Of a DNA stretch of 64,000 bases, positions 12,001 through 23,000 are shown in pieces. The position numbers were made by a program, and so were the translations under genes. The DNA is from Rotaria socialis (taxonomy: Eukaryota > Rotifera > Eurotatoria > Philodinida > Philodinidae): the NCBI GenBank assembly GCA_905331475.1, contig CAJNYU010000408.1, positions 1-64,000 on the forward strand. The letters are read 5' to 3'. Each line of letters begins with the position of its first letter. Position 1 is the first letter of the stretch. Below the pieces are notes generated by a model that saw only the letters and a list, made by a program, of their open reading frames with translations, was not told where the DNA came from and ran no database searches.

Positions 12001-12621
12001 ACAGAAAGGGACTATACATGAATTTTTAGCAGTTCGTATTGAATTATTTATTATTGAATTTTTTCTACCTCTTTACTTCACAAATTCTGGATTGAAGACA
12101 CATTTGTATATGTTGAGCGCTGGTCGAGCATGGTACACATTAATTGCCATTGTGCTTATCGCATCTCTCAGCAAAATAATACCTGTAACTCTAATGGCAA
12201 AATTAGTGACAAGAAAAAAGAGTCATGGTCTTTTGCTCTGACTGTTGGCATTCTAATGAATACACGAGGTATCGTTCAATTGGCTGTACTCAATATTGGA
12301 GTTGAATTGGGCGTTCTTTCACCTGTCATCTTTGCTATTTTCGTTGTAGCTGCTGTAATTATGACATTTGCTACATCACCACTAGTCTATTTATATTTAG
12401 TCTATACTAGGCATAAACCTCCTAAAAAACAACAGTTTATCGAAGTAAAAAAGAGTAAGAATCCAGTACAGAAACGGTATTATCTCGAAACACATTCAAC
12501 CAACGATCAACAATTAAAGCCATTTCGAAAATTGCGTCTTGAATTACCCTCACCATTATCAAATAATGCAATTCCTATTCATGCGAGAAATTTTCCGAAA
12601 TTTATGAATACCAATAGATAA
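9094..12621 (+). pseudogene. CPA2-type cation/proton antiporter (Kef/KHA1/CHX-like), disrupted
   Basis: Exon 1 (9094-9541) encodes VIGQIVAGIVLGPSVLG and LGLIFFMFYLGLKM, hallmark N-terminal helices of the Na+/H+ exchanger fold of the CPA2 family. A 68 bp intron leads to 9610-9687 (GIGFSAFPV, stop, ASILQSMNLITTPLG). A 1,982 bp intron (9688-11669) then leads to the last exon with SVAAIEDIVVWVILA, the conserved acidic helix, followed by further membrane helices. Two lesions are visible: TAG at 9642-9644, where the family normally has a hydrophobic residue, and a frameshift in the A-rich run near 12213-12225, after which the frame continues as FALTVGILMNTRGIVQLAVLNIG to the stop at 12621. The product would be an organelle or plasma membrane K+ or Na+/H+ exchanger. 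The gene is either a recent pseudogene or suffers two sequence errors. Splice phases match at both introns. Confidence 0.85.
10871..11002. mobile_element. 132 bp palindromic TIR element (MITE) flanked by TA
   Basis: The ends TAGGGGTGGACCATTTA and TAAATGTACCACCCCTA are near-perfect inverted repeats, and the outer TA fits a TA target-site duplication. The interior is built of short inverted TTAATTAAC/GTTAACGTTAA motifs, so the whole element can fold. It lies within the 2 kb intron of the antiporter. It is non-coding. Similar AGGGGTG ends occur at about 1620 and 61388. Confidence 0.85.
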
Positions 12622-15600
12622 GTGATACGATTTTCAAACACTTTCTTTACTATCAAATTTTAGTTACATACTTTTAAAAAGACGACAAACGAAGAATAGC
12701 CCATACTCTGTCTTTGGATTTCTGAAATAGTTTATCGAAATCCCTGTATCACGCTAACAAGTTGTGTATACGTAGAATATTATTCCTTAAAAAATCTTCT
12801 CAGGGGTTAAAATACTGCGTAAAAATCTATCTTATTTCTAGCGTGTGTAGTTCAGACATTAATATAAAACAGATACTGCCAATGCAATATTTTTCTTTTA
12901 TGAATATTTCAAAGTTTCTCTGCTTTCTTCTACCCTGTCTTTATATACGTATGTCTAAGTAGTAACGTTTTGATAATATTTAATAAGCTATAAAACACAA
13001 GAGAATTTTTGAGATTCATAGCTAGAAGCCTGCAATGTAATTGAAAAAATTGTTAGTACAGCTATTTTGGAACTTAAAGAAATGGAACTTACATATCTTA
13101 TTCAACGTCATTATGCTAATAAAATCTTCAGAGAATGTAAAATTTCCCATAGGAAATAGCTCATTCCCAATGGAAATCGCCTGTCAAAAAGCCTAGTTTT
13201 TTTTATTTTCATTGTTGTAACTCCCTCTTTATTTTTCATTTTTATTATTATAAGTATTGAATTAAAATATAAATAATGCTATTATTAACAATCATAATTG
13301 AGTTATGACTGTTCAGAACTGTGAATGGATGAAGTCGGGAATCTCTTACTGTGAAACTGTCTGTACAAGGATGAGTATGATGATAGCATGCACGATCGGT
13401 TTCGAGTTAATCACAAGTCTTCAGTGTTTGGGTGTGGGTGTTATCTCTTCTTATTGACAGTCACACCCACACCCACACTTCGCTGTACTCTAGAAGCCGC
13501 TTTTTCCACGTTGTAAATTCACCAATATCGATAAATTTGATAAATATGAATTTAATTCATTACGAGATGTTCGACAAAAACTTGTTGGTATATGAAGAAA
13601 TTTCAGTCAAACAAAATGTGAGAAAATGATGAATAGTATCCCTAAAAGATTGAAAGTTATTACCCAAAAACACGGTCAACTCATCACCAGATTTGATTAT
13701 TGACGGCTGTGCTAAATATCATTCTAACGAACTTATAAACTATTGAAATCTTTTATTGAAATCGTTTTTGTTTAATTTTCTCAAAAACTGCAAGGTGAAA
13801 ATATTCACTCAAGAATAGTAAATTGCCCATAAGATTGTAATAAATTTATGTATTTCGAATTATTTGTCTTTGACAAAGTAGCTCAAGTTCTGTTCTACAA
13901 AAAAGCATTTTCGATTAATTATATATACATATAAGTTTGTGATAGATATCATCGATTTACTGAGAGGGATCGAAACCTTTGAACCGCCCTTTATAATACA
14001 TTTTAATCTTATCTTTATGGGAGATATCGTTTCTACGTCAATCTGGAGGTTAGAAAGGTTAGTACTAGTGCTTATGTTAGAATCTATATATTGATAATAC
14101 TTGCATATCCGATCTAATCTGTATAAAAAAAAGCAAATTATACGAGAAAAACTATTCGTACAGATTATTTTTGTGATAGTAGACCATCTAGACAGTCAAA
14201 TCTATGAGTTGAACCAAAGTAAATTCATGAGCGACCTCTTGTAACTTTTTCGCTATCCGAAATGATATATTAACTTTTGGCTCGTTACCTAGAGGAGATA
14301 GACGGATTCATACTGAGTCAGTCCATTATCACCCTTTCTAATTTTATAATGCCTATATCAGAATCTTCTCCTATTGAAACACAAGGGGAGCATCGTAATC
14401 AATTCTCCTTATTATCTTAAAGTGCGAAAAAGTACCTGAAATATCATGAAGTGAAGCAATTGCTAATTCAAAAGACTCTGAATCTCATATTTTTTGATGT
14501 TTTCATGTCAACAATATATTATTGTGGAACAAAGGGAGATCAACCCTGGAAACAGGTGCTCTTATAAATTCATCGTCAACATACAACAAAATATTGGTGC
14601 AATGTTTTTTAGTATGGTTTTCTCGAAGAATTTTTTATGTGAAAGTTATTGCAGATAGTTGGTCATATTTATGACTTCATTATTACGCATGAAATTCATT
14701 AATAGTGGAATCCACCACCAGCATAGTTATTGGTCTAAAGGTAAGTTCGGTGAATACGATTACTCAGTGATGGTACTGCTTTATAAACAAAGTTGAAATT
14801 GAATAATTATTATATATTTTCTTTTAGCGTTGTTTTTAGATTAAATCTTTTTTCAATAAGATTTAGAATTTTATTCTATAAAAAATTATGCACTAATGTG
14901 TTTCACATAATTGAAAGCAAAACTGTTATTGTAGTATTATTTACTAGCATTCAACTTCACCAATTTTCAATTTTCAATTACGAAGCAGTTGCCTTCTGCA
15001 TGTGCGAATACTCAAGTCAATTCGTCGACATTTCTCTTCATATAGTTTACCGTGAAAATGTACCAAAACAGAGCATCAGTATGTGATATTTACGTACTAG
15101 TCTTGTTTTTTTCTATCATGATCAGCCACCCATGCGTTGTTAGAAAATAACGCTATGAATCTTGTGAAGTACAGTTTTGTTGAAAACGATCAAAATCAAA
15201 AGGCATACTGAGAAGGTAATAGTTTCTGGATCATGTGGTGAAAGTTCTTTTGAAATTTGTAGAAGCTAGTGACTTGTGTTAATAATGCAGTAGCAGTTTT
15301 GCTTTTAATTAAATGAGACACATTTGTGTATAGTTGTTTAGAGAATAAAATGTTACATTTTATTGAGAGAAGTTTGTTTATGAAACAATAAAACTTGGCA
15401 ACTCGCTATTTTAAAATACTTTATGATAATCTAAACTAGTTTAACACAATTTAGTGTACCTGACGTGCAAAAGAATGTCTGTTTCTCGTTTGAGATAAAA
15501 ACAAAATATAGTCTACAGGCAAACTACAAGCCCAAATTACAAGGCCTACCAATCGACCACGAACAGTAAGAGTAAAAAGATTGGAGAGAGAAAATAGAAG

Positions 15601-15849
15601 AGATAAAAGAAAAAAAGATATATTTACCTTTTAAGCATTATAAGAACGAAAAAGAAGTGCCACGGAGAAGTAAAAGAATGTACGAAGTATAGCTAGCTTG
15701 GTTAGGTTACGTGAAGAAAAAGAAAAAAATACACTATAAGTACATCGTATATAAATAGACTACAGAGAAGTAAATTTTCATTACTTGTTGTTTGGACGAA
15801 ACGATCGTTACTTCTTCACTTTATACACAAATTTTCATTATAAAATAAT
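12622..15849. other. intergenic, no gene recognised
   Basis: AT-rich spacer between the antiporter and isocitrate lyase genes. Short open frames on both strands have no recognisable protein features. The only structured item is the telomere-like dyad at 13424-13479. A purine-rich stretch lies at about 15570-15740. Confidence 0.5.
13424..13479. repeat. inverted pair of telomere-like TGTGGG repeats
   Basis: Left arm TTTGGGTGTGGGTGT and right arm ACACCCACACCCACACTT are separated by about 20 bases and could pair as a hairpin. Each arm is about two to three copies of TGTGGG or its complement, the telomere repeat reported for bdelloid rotifers as I recall it. This could be an interstitial telomere scar or chance G/T-rich sequence. 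Confidence 0.6.
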
Positions 15850-18389
15850 ATGATAAACAAAGTGTTCTACGATTTGGTGCGATCAGCACCAAAAGGTCGT
15901 TGGTCTGGGATTCAAAGGACCTATGGACCTGAAGAAGTTCAACGATTGCGTAGTGGTCTCCAGATTGAATACACTTTGGCGGTAAGAATTTTTATGAAAT
16001 TTTTCAAACTTTTGTAAAATTACATAGTGGTTTGAATATACTTACGTGTCCCTCTGCTCCAAATATGAAATTAAACAGGGATTGTTCTTCTGCTATGCAG
16101 TGATATAACCAGCTTTTTCGAAGAAAGCATTCTCAATCTAAAAAATACGCAGACTTTAATACACATAACAAAAAGGGAATTCAGTGGTCTTGATGCGATG
16201 AGAGATACGAGTACCCAGAGAAATCATTTCTCTATCCTATGTCACTGCTTTTAGATAAGAGTATATTAGCCTTTACCTCGGATTGTTATATATATCTAGG
16301 GATGCCTATTTATATAACTATCTTTTAAATTATATATTCAAGTAAATCATTCGTTTTCTTTGTCATATTCTTTTCTGATCACACGAATAACGAAGGAAAA
16401 CGTCACAGAGTGCTCAAACGGCGATATATATTCGTTGCAAACTCGATTTCATCATGAACACCTTGATCGCGTGTACTTTTCATGAGTTAAGATTTGTTTC
16501 AGTTTCAGCATGTTGCTTTTCCTTTGTTTGCATATTCATCTCAAAGCAACAAAACAAAGCTTTGTAGATAATAGTAAACAATCCTAGATAGCAGTTCACT
16601 TCCTACTTCTTCAACGATAAGTTCCATACACTTAGAGCAAGAGAGATCGGTAACTTGGAGAGCTTTCCAGCGATCTTCACTTTACCTGAAAACCAATGGC
16701 GTGAAACTTTTTCATAATTTACAGACGATTGGGGCGAACAAGCTATGGAATTTGTTACACACTGAACCATACGTGCATGCAATAGGGGCTATCACGGGAA
16801 ATCAAGCTATGCAAATGGTCCGCGCTGGTTTGCGTGCGATTTATTTGTCAGGTAAATATCTTTACTTCTTAAATTTAGGTTCATTCATTTGATTCAATCA
16901 AGTTTTTATTGAAGTCAATGAACAGAATTGAATGATAGAACTTCTTAATAATATAAAATTGTTTCCTAAAAGATTGCGAGAAATACAATTGAAAATTTTT
17001 GATACAAGTTGCAAAAACGTTCAAGAAAGAAACTTAAAAAGGATGATATGTATTTAGGTTGGCAAATAGCAGCAGACGGAAACTCAGCCGGATCCATGTA
17101 CCCGGATCAAAGTTTGTATCCATCAAATTCTGGGCCTGAAATGGCCCGTAGAATCAACAAAACTTTGGAGCGTGCTTCGCAAATCGAACACTCTGAAGGC
17201 GGAACGAAACACGATTGGTTTGTTCCCATTGTTGCCGATGCCGAGGCTGGATTTGGAGGCCCTTTGAATTGCTTTGAAATCATGAAGGCGTATATTGAAG
17301 CCGGAGTTGCTGGAGTTCATTTCGAAGATCAATTGGCTTCCGAGAAAAAATGTGGGCATATGGGGGGAAAGGTAAATAGTTCAAAACTACAATTTGAATT
17401 TCAAGTTGAAATAAGTCTTATTCAAAAACCCATTTTCAGGTATTGATTCCCAGTAGTGCCCATTTGCGAAATCTGAATGCAGCTCGTTTAGCAGCAGATA
17501 TTTGTGGAGTCCCAACCGTCATTGTGAGTCGAACGGACGCAGAATCAGCGACACTTTTGACATCGGACTTCGACGAGCGGGATCAGGAATTCATTGACAT
17601 TCCAGCCGGTCGAACTCCAGAAGGATTTTTCCGACTGAAAAAGGGAAGCGGATTGAAACACTGCATAAAACGAAGTATCGGTGCAGCTCCATTTACAGAC
17701 CTTCTTTGGTGGGAAACTTCGACGCCAAATTTAGAACATGCAAAAGAATTCGCAGAGGCGGTACAAAAGGAATTTCCTGGCAAAATGATGGCCTACAATT
17801 GCTCTCCTTCGTTTAATTGGCGAGCAAATTTGAGTCCAGAAGCGATTGCTAAATTCCAGGCAAATTTTTGCAATTTTTTTATAAACATTTTTCACATTTC
17901 AACACTTCTTAGGTCGAACTCGGAGCCATGGGCTACAAATTTCAATTCATTACGCTAGCTGGATTCCATTCACTGAACTTTGGAATGTTCGAACTTGCTC
18001 GAAACTACAAGGATCGTGGAATGGCCGCCTATTCAGAAGTTCAACAGGAGGAATTTGAAGCTGAAAAACATGGATACACGGCCGTTCGGCACCAACGTGA
18101 AGTTGGAACTGGATATTTCGATATGGTGGCTATGGCTGTTACAGGTAAAGAAATCGAACTGATCGAATTCATGATCACCAATGACGCGTGATTCGACAGT
18201 TAAATGTTAGGTTTCTATGAATTTTTTCGCGAAAAAAAATCTCTTGATTTTCAGACAGTTCCGAAATATAGAATAGTCTGTAAAATAATTTGAATAAATG
18301 ATAAGGAAACTACTTTAGGAGGAAAGGCGAGCACAACTGCCTTGTTCGAATCCACTGAAGCTACGCAATTCAAGAAAAAAGCACAATAA
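15850..18389 (+). CDS. ICL: isocitrate lyase (glyoxylate cycle), six exons, intact
   Basis: Exons 15850-15981, 16725-16851, 17058-17371, 17440-17859, 17913-18144 and 18319-18389 join in frame to give 431 aa, the size of bacterial isocitrate lyases and shorter than plant or fungal forms. The enzyme cleaves isocitrate to glyoxylate and succinate. The active-site loop KKCGHMGGK lies at about residues 183-191 with the catalytic Cys at 185. [29 protein letters not shown] and [10 protein letters not shown] are other family motifs. The N-terminus [20 protein letters not shown] matches the usual start, and there is no obvious targeting peptide. Intron 4 (17860-17912) has a GC donor; the rest are GT-AG. 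Intron 1 is 743 bp, long for this genome. No malate synthase is seen in the window. The introns show it is a resident eukaryotic gene whatever its origin. Confidence 0.93.
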
Positions 18390-19999
18390 ATCCCAGTTTC
18401 CAGCTTCCAGCTTCTAAAAGGTCGACTGATTCAAAATGTTCACGACCCAACTAGACGCTGCCGTGTAAACTGAATCTTACTTTTTAATTATAAAAAATAA
18501 AAAACCATTCAAATTCACTTTTAGTAGTCTAATGCCAAATATGGCGGAGGCTGGTCGTATGCAGAGGTGTGTTTAAATACAGGGGGGAGGGGAGAGAAGC
18601 TGATTGACAATCACTGAGAATCAAAAGATTGCTTATCAAAATAGAGAAAGTTATGGTGTTTATTTTGTACTTTTCGTGTTAAAATGTTATATTAATGTGA
18701 TATTTATCGACATAAAAGAAAATTTATTAACGTAGAGCGGACTCTTTGAACAGTAAACAGTCGAAAAAGCACCTGTATATCGTTTGCTTACTGTGAATTC
18801 ACGTGGTTGCATGTTTAAGAGACGAAACGAATCTATATTTATTTAACTTCATTTCCATATATTCGTTATACAGTTGTTTTTCTTGATATGTCTCTCTAGA
18901 AACATTCAATATTATGGATCTTCGTGATGAAACGTTTTATCATTAGTGTACGGCAATTTGCAGGAAAACAGTCACTGGACTACTATCTCTCATCTTGAAT
19001 CAGATGAACTTATTGATCTTAAAAAGAATACATGCGTTACATTGAGCAACTGTTTCATTTATCGTCTTTCAGTCGTCGAATCATCGATTATGAATGTCAC
19101 CAAACTTTTTTTTAAAACAAGCAAGAAAAACTTATTAAACAATCTAAACGACGTCAATCAATTGCTATTTCTTCTGTTTCATCAATGCCCAACATGATCT
19201 CGAACAATTTAGCACCAACGACCATAATTCTTCGATTGATTTGTCTACATCTAGTGCTTCGTTCAATTTTTACCGAGCTGTTTCATCATTGGCAACACAT
19301 GTTCTTACAGATGAAATAAAAACTGGAATTTTAAATACTATTATTGAATGGTTTAAACATAATAATGATAAAAAAAATTTTGATCAATTTCAATATCAAT
19401 CAAGACAGACTCTTTCAAGTTGAATTGAATAGAAATTCATGGGGAATAATCTTTTAAAAACAAGGTTCAGTTGAAAGATCTTTGGAGTATTACCGCGCAC
19501 AAGCCGTTACTTCTATAAAAGAATAGTATGCGTTGCGCTATTATCTTTCAAAAAATATCTAACAGTTGATTGCAAAATAGTTTGACATTGATACAATCGA
19601 TTAGATAATATTAGATGTTGAGTTTCATACTTAACATTAGAATGAGCTCTCAAGTTACGATTGTCGATTTTGTGAAAATCTATTTGTTTTTTTTTCAATT
19701 CTTTCATGGGATGTGGCCTTGTTTGTGACTGGTGTAGGTATTTCTGTGCTTCAATGGCGCCGAGACCCGCACCATCATATCTTCTTTGTTTCTATACACT
19801 CATACGTGACCACTCTCTTTTATATCAGGGAATGTAATTACAGGATACGCACGATTAGAGATGTACACATGGCACGATACATCATTATGCCGACGGACAC
19901 AAGCGACACTCTCTATGTTCGTCACACTTAGTACCAGTCCGTCTTGGATGGTTGTTTGCAACATATTTATTGAATGATTGCAGGTTGATGGAAGGAATT
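18390..19999. other. intergenic with unrecognised open frames
   Basis: Two plus-strand frames (18946-19197, 83 codons, and 19241-19423, 60 codons) are in roughly the same neighbourhood and could be exons of a decayed gene, but I recognise no domain. The rest is AT-rich and featureless up to the outer edge of the palindrome. Confidence 0.4.
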
Positions 20000-20066
20000 T
20001 CATATGTTAAAGAATAAAAAGTCAAATGAATTTTATTTTATTCATTCCAAAACAAAAACATTAAAT

Positions 20067-23000
20067 CTAATAATCAAAATTCATTCGACTATCTTGCTGC
20101 TTCAGCCGTGCTTGTGTAGCAGCGGATATGCTTTTTGGAAGGTACAAGGTCGTCAGTGTCTAAAAGAAAAGTGAAACTGAACAAATAACAAGAATATGCA
20201 GCAAATAAAAGAAGTTAAATTGTTTGTCTCAGTACTTTTACGAGACGTTGTATGGAGCTCCCACCAATTCGATTATTATATACATAAAAAGACATGCGCG
20301 TCCCCAAGAAAGTATTTAAAAAAAATTGCTTTCTGATTAATCGCTATGATTTGTAGATTCTTTTCATCTACTTGGGTAGGTGATCTAATTACAAAGTTAT
20401 TGATAAGAAAAGAGGCATGATACATAAGACAGCAGTGTTTTTCAAATTAAGAAATTCACAACTTATGATCACTCGGAGACTCGACTGACTCAGATGTATA
20501 CTGAAAGAAAAGATTATGATCACAAACTCTGCCCATCTTAGATCATCTTTCCTGTGAAAGATAATAGAATTATTGCATCGAGCTTTTGTGATCATAACAT
20601 CAAAAAATCATCAATCTACTCATATTGCGAGTGTTTCTCCAGTATCGATGAGTCTTTACGCATATCGATCGATTCTTAATGTCCGAATCGAATACATTCA
20701 AAGTCACATTGACGATACAATAGTTTGTATCAATTGACTAAATTCAACTTTATTTCAGTGGATAAAAAAACAGAAAAATCATTGGATTCTTTTGTCTTGC
20801 TGCTTCAAACGTGTGTCAACAGGAGCAGATATTTTTTTGCCACCAATATATAGATATTGCAAAGTCTAGAAAAGAAGAATAGAACTCAACATGCTAAAAA
20901 GATTGTTCTTTGAGATAATTATTCACTTTATTGTGTTTTAGTGCTTCTCCTACAAGATGTGCTGCGTTATCGGTAATTTGATTATTTTCCAAATTCAACC
21001 AAGTGAAACTCTGTACAGAACAACATCAGCAGGTATTATATGCTGATATTTCTTGCTTTAAATACATTTTGCAGATGTATTGACCTCAAGTTTCAAACTA
21101 TCGTACAACATAGAAGCTTCAATGATAATACAACGGGGTAATTATAGGCATATTGAGCAGAAACGAATTCAATGTTTCATAGATAAAGTTCCGCACGTAG
21201 AGACTTTCATTTGATTATCTTCAGTTTGATACAGCTCGAGTAAACTAATCTTTTGTGATCAAGCAATAGCCATATCATTCGTAATAAAGCTCTTAAATAC
21301 ATTCAACATTCATTTGAGTTTAATCTCAGTATTGGACTAAAGCATTCGGCGATCGTTTATTATGTTCTATGTAGAAATACTACAGAACAATGTCAGAGAA
21401 AACTTTTGGGATTAGTTATTCCTTAGAAAAACTATGAGATTCAGTAATATACGATAGATTTCAAAAGTACCACAGAAGATCTTAATAGAAAAGAAATCCG
21501 CAAGATTATCGAAGCGGGATGCGTTCTCAGACTTCGATCCTCCAATTCAGATATCGATAATGCAGGTTCATATCGCTCTTTTTAAAAAGAACTGATAGAT
21601 GTCAACAAAAGAAGAAGAGCGCTTTGATTGTTTACGATATAGTTAACTTATCACACTCAGAAAAATTTCATAACTAGTTGTAAAACTGAAGAAGTCTCTT
21701 ACTTTGTTCAACTTAAGCGAATCGGCCAACTGTTGTGCCCCATTGTCTCCGATTTGGTTTGTATGCAAACTCAATTTTGTTAGTACCTATGTCAAAGACG
21801 GAAAACTACTTAGGCAGATACATATTTATGGTATTCAACGGCTTCATTTACTAACTAAGATATTCTCAACTACCTATAGACGAAATTCAGAGATATAATG
21901 TTTATCTGATTTTTCCAGTATAGATTTTTTTCAGAACAGTAGTTTTAGGTGGACAAAGACACGAATTCGTATTGGCTAGTCACACTACAACCTCAGAGAT
22001 GGCGAACTTTTCATGAGACTTTGGCTTCATCTCTGGTCATTTTGTGACTCTTATAAATACCAGGAGCACTTCGAATGATCAGAGAGATTGCTAAATACTG
22101 CTCTAAACAAAGATGATATGTATTTACACCTACAACAGCGCCCGTAGTATGACTATGAAAGTAACTCACATTGTGTGAGACGATGAAGCAAATCGATCTC
22201 AATCGAAGCTGCACTGGATGCGTATATTGAAAGAAAAAGGCAATAGATACTCCTATAATTCCTTAACGAGAAAAATAATTGCGAGAAATATACTAAACTA
22301 ATAAAGATCTCGAATCTTTACTGAATATACTTCTCGAAAATGTTTTATTCTCCACGATAACGTGTGAAACACTCAAAATAATTATAGCTTGTTAGTATTA
22401 AGCAATTTAGCAAGATATTGAGTTACATTATCGCTGCTTTTATTTCCATACATGTGTAGCTGAAATACTATGTTCTGTCTCTCTGATGATTTTTATTTAT
22501 CCAAGTCTTCAAAGATGTAACGCTACAAAACATACCACTACTTTCTCTATTAACTAGTGTCGGCACTAAAGAAGGGAGAAGCGTTAAACTTTGAGTACTC
22601 GTAGGAAGTTGATCGATGTGTTCACAAAAGATGTGTTTTTATTTTACGTGGATTGCATCACTTCCATGACAAAATTTGACCAGATCTACTCCATTTCGAG
22701 TAGCATGAGTAGATTAAGAAATACGCTATAAATCATATTTATGTCAAATCTACACATTCTAATGTGTATTGATATTAGGATCATGTTCTCAACCGAGTAG
22801 CCGTTAACACATTCAACGAGAAAAGAAGCCTATGCCTCCCAGAAGCCAAGTACTGTACGAAGAAAAAGCTTCTATGATCTCTAAAGAAAACGGAAAAAGC
22901 TTCTACTGTTGTATCTTTATTAAATCACTCGGCTTCCTGTGAATTACTCTGGGCATTATAAAAGAAGGCCACTTACTTTATTAATTTTTAGTGCTTCAGC

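Noticed and set aside
17123..17783. Minus-strand open frames within the isocitrate lyase exons
   Set aside because: They are antisense shadows of well-conserved coding sequence.
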